DNA from: Nocardia sp. MH4
GTDB taxonomy: Bacteria > Actinomycetota > Actinomycetes > Mycobacteriales > Mycobacteriaceae
NCBI RefSeq assembly: GCF_019266065.1
Contig: NZ_LPNR01000082.1
Span: 1-56,782, forward strand
Length of the DNA stretch: 56,782 bases
Direction of reading: 5' to 3'
Below the pieces are notes generated by a model, which saw only the letters and a list, made by a program, of their open reading frames with translations, ran no database searches and had not been told where the DNA came from. A program made the position numbers and the translations under genes. Of this stretch, positions 33,799 through 41,874 are shown piece by piece; position 1 is the first letter of the stretch, and each line of letters begins with the position of its first letter.

Positions 33799-34913
33799 AT
33801 GATCCGCGCGTTCGTTTTCGCACTCGACCCCACCGACGCGCAGGCCGATGCGATGCGGTCGCATTGTGGTGCACAACGCTTGGCCTTCAACTGGTGTCTG
33901 GCGCGTGTGCTGGCGAACTGGTCCCAACGCCGGGCCGAGGAGTCGTATGGCCTGGCGCCCGACGCGTTGACCCCATGGATCAGCGCCTCGGCGTACAGCT
34001 TGCGCAAGGCCTGGAATGCGGCCAAAGGCGAGGTGGCCCCGTGGTGGGCGGAGAACAGTAAGGAAGCGTATGCCTCCGGCGGCGCGAACCTCGCCACTGC
34101 GTTGAAGAACTACAGCGCCGGGCTCACGCGGCTACCTCGCTTCAAGTCGAAACATCGAACGCGTCCGACGTGCCGGTTCACCACCGGCGCATTCGGGCTG
34201 GGGTCCGATCGCCGACACATCAAACTGCCGGTGATCGGTACGGTCCGCACCCATGAGTCCACTCGTAAGCTGGCGCGGAAGGTGGCCTGCGGGTCTGCCC
34301 GGATACGCTCGGCCACGCTGAGCTTCGGGAGGGGCCGATGGAGCGTGTCATTCTCGGTCGAGTTGCGGGACCCGGCCCCTCGTTCCCGTGCGGGGAACCG
34401 GACAGTCGGCGTCGACCTGGGAATCAAGTCGCTGGCCGTGCTGTCCACCGGCGAACAGGTGCCGAATCCACGACACCTCGACCGCATGCAGACGTCGTTG
34501 CGGCGGGTGCAGCGGCAGATCGCACGCCGACAGGGCCCCGATCGGCGCGGTGGTCTCATGCCGTCCCGGCGCTGGACCAAGGCCCATGCGCGAGCCGACA
34601 CACTGCATGCCCGAGTCGCGAACCGGCGCCGCGATACACAGCAAAAGCTGACCACCCGTCTGGTTGCCGAGTTCGACACGATCGTCATAAGACATGTTCC
34701 GGATGCGGCGCGGCGAAAGCCAAGCTCGCCCTGTCCGAACGCAGCTATGTCTGCAAGGCCTGCGGTTACACCCTCGACCGGGACGTCAACGCCGCGAGAA
34801 ACCTCGCCGCGCTAGCGGCCGACACCGTACAGTTGGTGCGGGAGCAGCCCGAAGGAACTCCTGTCGGACACGACCTCGTCGTGCAGGGAGACTGCCTCGG
34901 GAAGAGTCACTGA
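33799..34913 (+). pseudogene. tnpB: Broken TnpB (IS200/IS605-family RNA-guided nuclease)
   Basis: The N-terminal part (ATG 33799) is a clear TnpB: the opening AFVFALDPTDAQADAMRSHC, FNWCLARV, WNAAKGEVAPWWAENSKEAY and the first RuvC motif VGVDLGIKSLAVLS. It remains in frame to FDTIVI at about 34686. Directly after, the frame shifts: the true continuation, KTCSGCGAAKAKLALSERSY plus CKACGYTLDRDVNAARNL, is in another frame ending at TGA 34913. It holds the zinc ribbon and the third RuvC motif. Between these pieces the RuvC-II segment with its catalytic Glu is missing, about 60 residues by family length. So it has an internal deletion plus frameshift and should be inactive. No transposase (TnpA) partner is visible. 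Confidence 0.88.
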
Positions 34914-34916
34914 CTC
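34904..34916. repeat. Small palindrome at the end of the TnpB remnant
   Basis: GAGTC-act-GACTC spans the TnpB stop codon. IS200/IS605 elements carry end hairpins, and the guide RNA of TnpB comes from this end, so this may mark the element's right end. The left end was not identified. Confidence 0.35.
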
Positions 34917-34987
34917 AACCTCGTCGTCGCAAGACGGCGAGTCGATGACCGGGACACACTGTCTGGCTTCATGGAACGGAAGACATC

Positions 34988-35305
34988 GTGGCGGAAATGT
35001 CATTCGACCCATCAGCGCTCGACGCGTATCAGCGCGCTGCTGCTCGGGTCGCGGATCTACTCGGAGAAGCGGCCACGAGCACGACGACGGCGGCGGGGGT
35101 GGACCTGTCGGGGCTCGGGGTGCTGGGGAAGGAATTCGCGGCCGCGTGGACGGCGGCCGCGGGGGCGCACGCGTCGACGTTGAGTACCGCGGGGAATCTG
35201 GTCAGCGCGTATCAGGACATCCTGAATCAGTACGGCGCCAACGTCACCGGGGTCGACAGCGGGCTGGCGGGCGACCTGGGCGCGATCGAGAGCGAGGTGG
35301 CGTGA
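34988..35305 (+). CDS. EspC-like type VII secretion substrate
   Basis: A 105-residue all-helical protein, opening MAEMSFDPSALDAYQRAAARVADLL and containing GVLGKEFAAAWTAAAGAHAS. Its size, helix-turn-helix pattern and Ala-rich composition fit the EspC-like (T7SS target) family, which are small WXG100-type ESX substrates; the WxG itself is not obvious. The start may be GTG 34988 or ATG 34997. Its stop overlaps the start of the next gene by one base (TGATG), so the two are coupled. No ESX secretion machinery gene is visible in the window. It lies just after the TnpB remnant. Confidence 0.72.
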   Translation: MAEMSFDPSALDAYQRAAARVADLLGEAATSTTTAAGVDLSGLGVLGKEFAAAWTAAAGAHASTLSTAGNLVSAYQDILNQYGANVTGVDSGLAGDLGAIESEVA

Positions 35306-36585
35306 TGCGCGCGAAATCCCTGGTCACCGAGACCACACTGAGCACGATCACGCAGGAGGAGGCCGAGGCCAAGATCGCGCCGGTGGTCGCCCTGCTCGAG
35401 GTGCCGCTGCTGGAGCTGCGGAAATCGCTGGGCTCCAACACCTCCGCCGACCCCGATACCGACGTGGTCAACGCCCTGACCACGGCCAGCGCCGCGACCA
35501 GCGCCACCGAGGACCCGCACCGGCTCGGCCTGTACGCGCTGGAGTCGACCGATACTGCGGCGCCCGCCACCCCGGCCCTGCGCCAGACCGCCACCGAGGT
35601 GTCGGCGGCCGCCGACCGCGGCCAGAAGCTCAGCACCCTGCTCGGCCAGGCGCATTCGACCCAGTCGACCGCGGCGGCCAAGGTCGACGCGATCATCGCC
35701 GACTTCCGCGCCAAGGCGAAGGCCGCCGCACCCGCGGTGAACGGCAACAACCTGGACGCGATCGTCGCGCTGGCGGAGGAGGCGATCCAGGAGGCCGTCA
35801 CCGTCGTCGGGACCGCGAGCACCGAGATGGACGAGCACACCCGCAACACCAAGGAGCTGACCTCCGATCTCGGCGGCACCAACGGGGTCACCGTGCCGCC
35901 GGGCGCGGTCGAGGTGTCGCCGGGCGTCTACGTTCTCGGCACCGGCGGCACGTCGACGAACACCATCGATACCGACACGACCACGACCACCACCGATCCG
36001 GCGACGGCGGCGCAGATCGCGCTGCAGGAGGCGCTGATCGACGGTGGCGTCTCGCTGGGCACCGCGGCGATCGACGCGGGCGTCACCTTCGGCACGCATC
36101 TGATCGACAAGATCGCCGAGGTCGCGATGCACGGCATCGACAAGGGCGCCGAACTGGCGACCACCGGGATCGACACCCTCGCCGCGAATGTCACCGGCAC
36201 GGGCACCGAGGGCACGGCGACCACGCCGGCCACGACGACACCGACGCCGACCAGCCCGTCCACCAACGGCGGCGGGAACTCCGGCGGCCTGTTCGCCGGG
36301 CTCGGCAACGGCGACACCACCACCAAACCGGAGACCTCCGGCGGCAACGGCACCGCGACCAAGCCCGCGCCCGCGGCGCCGACGACACCGGCGCCCACGG
36401 TGCAGGCGCCGGTTGTCGAGCAGCCCCAGCAGCAGGCCCCCGCCGCGCCCGCACCCGCGCAGCAGCAGCCGAGCCAGACCGGGGTGATTCCGCCGACGAG
36501 CCGTCCGCAACAGGATCAGGAGAGCGAGCGCCCGTCGGCCGCGCCCAAGCACGGGCAGCCGGGAGTCGTCCCGGCTACGGCGTAA
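35305..36585 (+). CDS. Large Ala/Pro/Thr-rich partner of the EspC-like protein
   Basis: A 426-residue protein of unknown function beginning at ATG 35305. Residues 1-195 are predicted helical (MRAKSLVTETTLSTITQEEA, and later LDAIVALAEEAIQEAVTVVG). Residues about 200-230 form a short beta-like region (VPPGAVEVSPGVYVLGTGG). About 235-295 is another helical segment, and about 300-426 is Pro/Thr/Gln/Ala-rich and disordered, ending QPGVVPATA. There is no signal peptide or TM helix, fitting ESX-type export. The design (helical N-terminus, disordered tail, coupled EspC-like gene upstream) recalls PE/PPE-like and DUF4226-type partners, but I cannot assign a family. Likely binds or is secreted with the EspC-like protein. 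Confidence 0.75.
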   Translation: MRAKSLVTETTLSTITQEEAEAKIAPVVALLEVPLLELRKSLGSNTSADPDTDVVNALTTASAATSATEDPHRLGLYALESTDTAAPATPALRQTATEVSAAADRGQKLSTLLGQAHSTQSTAAAKVDAIIADFRAKAKAAAPAVNGNNLDAIVALAEEAIQEAVTVVGTASTEMDEHTRNTKELTSDLGGTNGVTVPPGAVEVSPGVYVLGTGGTSTNTIDTDTTTTTTDPATAAQIALQEALIDGGVSLGTAAIDAGVTFGTHLIDKIAEVAMHGIDKGAELATTGIDTLAANVTGTGTEGTATTPATTTPTPTSPSTNGGGNSGGLFAGLGNGDTTTKPETSGGNGTATKPAPAAPTTPAPTVQAPVVEQPQQQAPAAPAPAQQQPSQTGVIPPTSRPQQDQESERPSAAPKHGQPGVVPATA

Positions 36586-36594
36586 GGGCGCCGG

Positions 36595-37629
36595 ATGGAC
36601 AACCCGTTCGGGGCCTATTTCGCCTCGCCCGCCGATCCGGCGCGCCGTCGTCCACAGGGCAAACGGCGACGCCGGCGGCGGCGTGAGGCCGAGCCGCAGA
36701 CCATCGGCACCAATCCGGAGACCTGGCCGCCACCGGAGCCGGAACACTACGACGAGGTTCCCGGCGCGCTCACCACCGCGCCGACCGAGCCGATCTATCG
36801 CACCGCCGCCGAGGAAGACGGGTTCACCGGCGACTGGAACGACTGGAACGACGAGGCGCCCGTCGAGGAACCGCCGCGCCGGACCGACGACGTCGACTGG
36901 AACGACTGGGCCACCGCCACCGCGACCGAGCAGAGCGGTGATCGGGTCGAGATGCCGGTGCTGCCGCGGCTCAAGGACTTCGGTGGCGGCGGCCCGATCG
37001 CGCGCAGGCCACGCAAGAAGTACGACGACGAACGCTACGACGATCCGCACGGCCGGGCGAAGGCCGCCGCCGCGGTGAAGGGCATCGTCGGCGCGCTGAT
37101 CTTCGTGGTGGTGCTCGGTCTGGCGGCGAACATCTTCCTCGGCTCGGGCGACAAACCGGTCGCGGCGAAACAGGCCTCCGTCTCCGGTTCGCCGACCACG
37201 GGATCCACCGCGACCACCGTCGCCCCGCTGCCCGCGCACGCGGTGGCGGGCTGTGAGTCCTTCCGCAGCCAGTCCATCACGATCAGCGCCGAACGCGGCG
37301 ACACCGCCACCCCGCAGGGCGCCATCCTCGGCTTCGAATACAGCTACTACGTCGACCGCGATGCCGCCAAGGCCCGCACCTACGTCACCGACGACGCTCA
37401 CGTGGGCGACGAATCAGCCCTGGCCGCAGGCATTTCCACCTTCCCCACCGGCGTCAAGTACTGCATTCACATCACCCGCGCCGACTCCACCGACCCCACC
37501 GTCTGGAACGTCACCGTCCAGCAGCAGTGGCCCGGCGACACCGCCATCGAGAAGATCCAGCAGACCATGCGCACCGCCGAAGTGGCCCCCGGCCGCTACC
37601 GCATCACCAGCATCGACCACCGCCGCTGA
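36595..37629 (+). CDS. Single-TM protein with basic cytoplasmic N-terminus and outer domain
   Basis: A 344-residue protein of unknown function, 10 bp after the preceding gene. The N-terminal 160 residues are disordered, opening with a strongly basic stretch (KRRRRRRR near residue 23), then acidic and Trp-containing repeats: DWNDWNDE and VDWNDWAT. One TM helix follows (about 162-182, IVGALIFVVVLGLAANIFL). The C-terminal extracytoplasmic domain (about 215-344) contains two Cys (GCESFRSQ and KYCIHITRAD) likely forming a disulfide, and ends VAPGRYRITSIDHRR; the shape is reminiscent of an NTF2-like (cystatin-like) domain. It may anchor or receive the EspC-like pair at the membrane. Confidence 0.8.
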   Translation: MDNPFGAYFASPADPARRRPQGKRRRRRRREAEPQTIGTNPETWPPPEPEHYDEVPGALTTAPTEPIYRTAAEEDGFTGDWNDWNDEAPVEEPPRRTDDVDWNDWATATATEQSGDRVEMPVLPRLKDFGGGGPIARRPRKKYDDERYDDPHGRAKAAAAVKGIVGALIFVVVLGLAANIFLGSGDKPVAAKQASVSGSPTTGSTATTVAPLPAHAVAGCESFRSQSITISAERGDTATPQGAILGFEYSYYVDRDAAKARTYVTDDAHVGDESALAAGISTFPTGVKYCIHITRADSTDPTVWNVTVQQQWPGDTAIEKIQQTMRTAEVAPGRYRITSIDHRR

Positions 37630-37649
37630 CCTCGCCCCCGAACGCAGAA

Positions 37650-37678
37650 ATCCCCGCACCGATACTCGGTGCGGGGAT
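37650..37678. terminator. Hairpin, 13-bp perfect stem
   Basis: ATCCCCGCACCGA at 37650-37662 pairs with 37666-37678 around TAC, followed by CTTCTT. It ends the EspC-like operon and lies just after the tRNA-Asp gene on the other strand. Confidence 0.88.
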
Positions 37679-37685
37679 CTTCTTG

Positions 37686-37759
37686 CGACCCTGACGGGAC
37701 TCGAACCCGCGACCTCCGCCGTGACAGGGCGGCGCGCTAACCAACTGCGCCACAGGGCC
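37686..37759 (-). tRNA. tRNA-Asp (anticodon GUC)
   Basis: A 74-nt tRNA read on the minus strand. The acceptor stem is GGCCCTG paired with CAGGGTC (one G-U), the anticodon loop is CTGTCAC with GTC as anticodon, and the T-arm is GGTTCGAGTCC-like with the standard TTCGAGT. The discriminator is G; CCA is not encoded. It is identical to the tRNA-Asp at 46774-46847. Confidence 0.97.
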
Positions 37760-37843
37760 GTGATGTATCGCTACATCGCGGGTGGACTGTACCCGGTGGA
37801 ACGGTGTGGGCGGTAATCACGCAGGTGGGGCCCGCGAGGAAGC

Positions 37844-37867
37844 GTTGACATTGACGTCAATGTCAAC
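37844..37867. promoter_or_regulatory. 24-bp perfect palindrome, TetR operator
   Basis: Each half is GTTGACATTGAC and its reverse complement. It starts within the -35 hexamer TTGACA (37845-37850) and fills the 17-bp spacer up to GACACT (37868-37873), a -10. The GTG of the TetR gene follows 6 nt after the -10, so this is an autoregulated, apparently leaderless promoter. The core TTGACGTCAA recurs at 41812-41829. Confidence 0.85.
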
Positions 37868-37879
37868 GACACTCGGGCG

Positions 37880-38512
37880 GTGACCACGAGTGCGGCGCAG
37901 GAGCGGGCCCGGTCGGCCCGCAAGGACAGTGGTGGGCCGCGGCGGGGCGAATTGCTCGACGCGGCGGCGGGGTGTTTCGCCGAGCTCGGGTACGACCAGA
38001 CCTCGGTGGAAACGATCACCACGCGGGCGCGGGTCTCGCGGGCGACGTTCTACGCGTACTTCTCCTCCAAAGACGAGGTGTTCCAGGCGATCACCGAGCG
38101 GGTGTGCGCGCGGTTCCTGGACGCGCAGCTGGTGGTCGACGTCGAGGTCACCGCGCCTGCGGAGGTCATCGCCGCCACCACGCGGGCGTTCGCGGAGGCG
38201 GTGTTCGCCAACGGCGCCCTGGGGACCTTGATCGAGCATCGCGCCGACGTGGACCCGGCGATCGGCGCGCAGTGGACCCGGATGCGGGAACGCCTGCGGC
38301 AGCGGTTCATCGCCTTTCTCGAACGCGTCGACGCCGAGGGCGCGATCGACCCGTGCGCGCCGCTGCCGCGCATCGTCGAAACCCTGTCCGACGCACTGCT
38401 CATCGGCGCCGCCCGCGTACGCGCCGACGAGCGCGCCCAGTTCGTCACCGACCACATCGCCATCGCCCACCGGCTGATCGGCTTCACCGAGCAACCCCAC
38501 CGAGCTCCCTGA
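37880..38512 (+). CDS. TetR-family repressor of the acyl-CoA carboxylase/dehydrogenase cluster
   Basis: A 210-residue regulator. The N-terminal helix-turn-helix is LLDAAAGCFAELGYDQTSVETITTRARVSRATFYAYFSSKDEVFQAI (given in pieces: LLDAAAGCFAELGYDQTSVE and ITTRARVSRATFYAYFSSKD). The C-terminal domain would bind an acyl or acyl-CoA effector. It starts at GTG 37880, directly at the predicted transcription start. The palindrome over its own promoter and a related one before the dehydrogenase gene suggest that it represses itself together with the carboxylase, and the dehydrogenase operon; release by an acyl-CoA is a guess. Confidence 0.92.
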   Translation: MTTSAAQERARSARKDSGGPRRGELLDAAAGCFAELGYDQTSVETITTRARVSRATFYAYFSSKDEVFQAITERVCARFLDAQLVVDVEVTAPAEVIAATTRAFAEAVFANGALGTLIEHRADVDPAIGAQWTRMRERLRQRFIAFLERVDAEGAIDPCAPLPRIVETLSDALLIGAARVRADERAQFVTDHIAIAHRLIGFTEQPHRAP

Positions 38513-38542
38513 CCGGCACGGTCGACGACATCGAGGACGCCC

Positions 38543-41500
38543 ATGACCCTGTTGATCGCCAATCGCGGCGAGATCGCCCTGCGCATCATCCGCACCGCCA
38601 CCGAACTCGGCCTGCGCACCGTGGCGGTCTACGCCGAGGACGACGCCGCCGCTCCCCCTGTGCACGCGGCCGACGAGGCGATCGGCCTGACCGGCGCCGG
38701 ACCCGCGCCGTATCTGGACCATGCCGCGATCCTGGCCGCCGCCAAGGAATCCGGCGCCGATCTCATCCACCCCGGCTACGGCTTCCTGAGCGAGAACGCC
38801 GAGTTCGCCAGGGCCTGCGCGGCGGCGGGCCACACCTTCGTCGGCCCCGACCCCGCCGTCCTTGACCTGTTCGGCGACAAGTCCGCGGCCCGCCGGAGCG
38901 CCGACGCCGCCGGCGTCCCCGTGCTGCCCGCCACCGCGGGCGCGAGCACGCTCGCCGAGGTCGGCGCGTTCTTCGCGGCCCAATCCGGCCCGATCATGAT
39001 CAAGGCGCTGGCCGGTGGCGGTGGGCGCGGCATGCGCGTGGTGCGCACCGCCGTCGAGCTCGACGACGCCTACCGGCAGTGCGCCGCCGAGGCGGAGCTC
39101 GGCTTCGGCGATCCGGCGGTGTTCGCCGAGGCGCTGATGACCGACGCCCGGCACATCGAGGTGCAGGTCGTCGCCGCGGCGGCCGACGACGGCACCACCG
39201 CGCTCGCGCTCGGCGACCGGGATTGCAGTGTGCAGCGCAGGCATCAGAAGCTGATCGAAATCGCTCCGGCGCAGGGGCTTCCGGACGAGCTGCGCCGTGG
39301 CCTGCACGAGGCGGCGGCCCGGCTGTGCGCGCGGGTCGGCTATCGCGGCCTGGCCACCGTCGAATTCCTGGTCGCCGGTGACCGTTTCGTCTTTCTGGAG
39401 GTCAATCCGCGCATCCAGGTGGAGCACACCGTCACCGAGGAGGTGACCGGGGTCGACCTGGTCGCGGTCCAGCTCGACATCGCCCGGGGCGCGACCTTCG
39501 ACGCGCTGGGCCTGCCGAGCGGAATCGTCTCGGACGGAACCCGAGCCGAAGGGGAACCGGCCGCCGCCGACGGCATCGCCATTCAGGCCAGGGTGAACAT
39601 GGAGACCATGGCGGCCGATGGATCGGCGGTGCCGACGGCGGGCACGCTGACCGCCTTCGCCCCGCCCACCGGTCCGGGCGTGCGCGTCGACACCTTCGGC
39701 CGACCGGGCCTCACCCCGAGCCCGCGCTACGACTCGCTGCTGGCCAAGGTGATCACCCGTACCAGGGGGAACTCCTTCCCCGCCGCCGCGCGCAAGGCGG
39801 CGACCGCACTGGCCGAATTCACCGTCGACGGCCTCCGCACCAACAGCGGCTTCCTGCGGGAAGTGCTCACCGACCGCCGATTCCAGACCGGCACCGTCAC
39901 GACCTCCTATCTCGGCGAGCACCTGGCCACGCTGGTCGCGGCGGCCGAGGCCGGGCAGCCGGAGCTCGCGGTCGCGGCGGTCGAGCTGTATCCGGGGCAG
40001 GAGGCGGTGCGGGCGCAGCTGGCGGGCACCGTGGTCGAGGTGACCGGCGAGGACCTCGAGATCGCGGCGGGCGGACAGCTCGTCGTGCTCGAGGCGATGA
40101 AGATGCAGCACGTGCTCGCCGCACCGGCCGCCGCGCGGACGGTCCGGGTGCTGGTCCGCCCGGGCCAGGTCGTCGCGCCCGGCGATCCGCTGGTGATCAT
40201 CGCCCCCACCGGTGCCGACGCCACCGGCGCCGCGCAGGCCGAGCTCGACCCGGTGCGCGCCCGGGCCGACGTCGACGAGATCCGCGCGCGCCACCGCGTC
40301 ACACGGGACGAAGCTCGCCCGGACGTGGTGGCCAAGCGACACCGGCTCGGCCGCCGCACGGCCAGGGAGAACATCGCCGACCTGGTCGACCCGGGCAGCT
40401 TCGTCGAGTACGGCGCGCTGGCCGTCGCCGCGCAGCGCAGCAGGCGCTCCGAGCAGGACCTGATCGCCAACACCCCCGCGGACGGCCTGGTCACCGGGTT
40501 GGCCACCATCGGCGCGGACCGCTTCGGCACGGCGGCCGCCGAGGCCGTGGTGGTCTCCTACGACTACACCGTGCTCGCGGGCACCCAGGGCAAGAACAAT
40601 CACGCCAAGACCGACCGCGCCTTCGAGCTGGCCGCCCGCAAGCGGGTGCCGGTGGTGCTGTTCGCCGAGGGTGGTGGCGGCAGGCCCGGCGACACCGACG
40701 TGACCGGCATGGGTCTGGACGTGCCGACCTTCCGCGCGCTCGCCGCGCTGCGCGGGCGGGTGCCGCTGGTGACGATCGTGTCGGGCCGCTGCTTCGCCGG
40801 CAATGCCGCGCTGGCCGGGGTCTGTGATGTCATCATCGCGACGCCGGACGCCAATCTGGGCATGGGCGGCCCGGCGATGATCGAGGGCGGCGGGCTCGGC
40901 GTGTACCGGCCCGAGGACATCGGGCCGATCGAGGTGCAGCGGCGCAACGGTGTCGTGCACCTGGTGGCCCGCGACGAGGCGCACGCGGTCGCGCTGGCCA
41001 AGCAGTACCTCGGCTATTTCCAGGGCCCGGTCGAGGACTTCGAGGTGCCCGATCCGCGCCTGGCCCGGCATGTGGTGCCGGAGAATCGCCTGCGCGCCTA
41101 TGACATCCACCGCGCGATCGAGGCGATCGCCGATCTCGGCTCGATCCTGGAACTGCGGCCCGACTACGGAGTCGGCGTCGTCACCGCGCTGGTCCGGGTC
41201 GACGGCGTGCCGTTCGGCCTGGTGGCCAACAGCAGTCATCATCTCGGCGGCGCCATCGACGCCGAGGCCGCCGACAAGATGGGCGACTTCCTGGGATTGT
41301 GCGAGTCGTTCGGGTTGCCGATCGTCTCCCTGTGCGACACACCGGGATTCATGGTCGGACCGGACGCGGAGCGGACCGCGACGGTGCGCCGGTTCAGCGA
41401 TCTGTTCGTGCTCGGCGCCCGGCTGACCGTCCCCTTCGGCACCATCATCCTGCGCAAGGGCTACGGCCTGGGCGCGATGGCGATGGCGGCCGGGCACTTC

Positions 41501-41764
41501 CGCGCGCCGAACTTCACCGTCGCCTGGCCGACCGGCGAGATCGGGCCGATGGGGCTCGAGGGCGCGGTGCGCCTGGGCTTTCGCAAGGAGCTGGCCGCCG
41601 TCGCGGATCCGGCCGAGCGCGAGACGCTGTTCGGGCAGCTGCTCGCCCTGGCCTATCAGCAGGGCAAGGCGCTCACCGCGGCGACCGGGTTCGAACTCGA
41701 CGACGTGATCGACCCCGCCGACACCCGTGCCTGGATCACCACGCTGGTCCGGAATCGGCCGTGA
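38543..41764 (+). CDS. Single-chain biotin-dependent acyl-CoA carboxylase
   Basis: A 1073-residue protein combining all carboxylase functions. Residues 1-445: biotin carboxylase, opening MTLLIANRGEIALRIIRTAT, with the ATP-grasp loop KALAGGGGRGMR and biotin carboxylase signature segments (HQKLIEIAPAQ, EVNPRIQVEHTVTEE). Residues about 480-555: biotin carrier domain with VVLEAMKMQ, biotinylated Lys520. Residues about 590-1073: carboxyltransferase, fused beta- and alpha-like halves (GCFAGNAALAGVCDVIIAT near 750; FGTIILRKGYGLGAMAMAAG near 965). Single-chain enzymes like this include the long-chain acyl-CoA carboxylase of Mycobacterium avium. It begins 30 bp after the TetR gene and shares its promoter. 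The acyl substrate is not evident. Confidence 0.92.
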   Translation: MTLLIANRGEIALRIIRTATELGLRTVAVYAEDDAAAPPVHAADEAIGLTGAGPAPYLDHAAILAAAKESGADLIHPGYGFLSENAEFARACAAAGHTFVGPDPAVLDLFGDKSAARRSADAAGVPVLPATAGASTLAEVGAFFAAQSGPIMIKALAGGGGRGMRVVRTAVELDDAYRQCAAEAELGFGDPAVFAEALMTDARHIEVQVVAAAADDGTTALALGDRDCSVQRRHQKLIEIAPAQGLPDELRRGLHEAAARLCARVGYRGLATVEFLVAGDRFVFLEVNPRIQVEHTVTEEVTGVDLVAVQLDIARGATFDALGLPSGIVSDGTRAEGEPAAADGIAIQARVNMETMAADGSAVPTAGTLTAFAPPTGPGVRVDTFGRPGLTPSPRYDSLLAKVITRTRGNSFPAAARKAATALAEFTVDGLRTNSGFLREVLTDRRFQTGTVTTSYLGEHLATLVAAAEAGQPELAVAAVELYPGQEAVRAQLAGTVVEVTGEDLEIAAGGQLVVLEAMKMQHVLAAPAAARTVRVLVRPGQVVAPGDPLVIIAPTGADATGAAQAELDPVRARADVDEIRARHRVTRDEARPDVVAKRHRLGRRTARENIADLVDPGSFVEYGALAVAAQRSRRSEQDLIANTPADGLVTGLATIGADRFGTAAAEAVVVSYDYTVLAGTQGKNNHAKTDRAFELAARKRVPVVLFAEGGGGRPGDTDVTGMGLDVPTFRALAALRGRVPLVTIVSGRCFAGNAALAGVCDVIIATPDANLGMGGPAMIEGGGLGVYRPEDIGPIEVQRRNGVVHLVARDEAHAVALAKQYLGYFQGPVEDFEVPDPRLARHVVPENRLRAYDIHRAIEAIADLGSILELRPDYGVGVVTALVRVDGVPFGLVANSSHHLGGAIDAEAADKMGDFLGLCESFGLPIVSLCDTPGFMVGPDAERTATVRRFSDLFVLGARLTVPFGTIILRKGYGLGAMAMAAGHFRAPNFTVAWPTGEIGPMGLEGAVRLGFRKELAAVADPAERETLFGQLLALAYQQGKALTAATGFELDDVIDPADTRAWITTLVRNRP

Positions 41765-41809
41765 GGTAGCCCCGGCACCGCCCGGCCGGGCGGTCGCACA
41801 CGCACAAAC

Positions 41810-41838
41810 TTGAAGTTGACGTCAACTTCTAATAGGTT
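41810..41838 (+). promoter_or_regulatory. Promoter with overlapping 18-bp TetR operator
   Basis: TTGAAG (41810-41815), 17 bp, then TAGGTT (41833-41838). The spacer is occupied by an 18-bp perfect palindrome, GAAGTTGAC with its complement, at 41812-41829. The central TTGACGTCAA is identical to that before the TetR gene at 37880, so the same repressor probably binds both. Confidence 0.75.
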
Positions 41839-41874
41839 CGCTGACAAGTCACCGCCGACCATCGGGAGCACCCC

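Noticed and set aside
37817..41497. 1226-codon open frame on the minus strand opposite TetR and the acyl-CoA carboxylase
   Set aside because: Antisense shadow of a strongly coding gene; no recognisable domain and no start signal.
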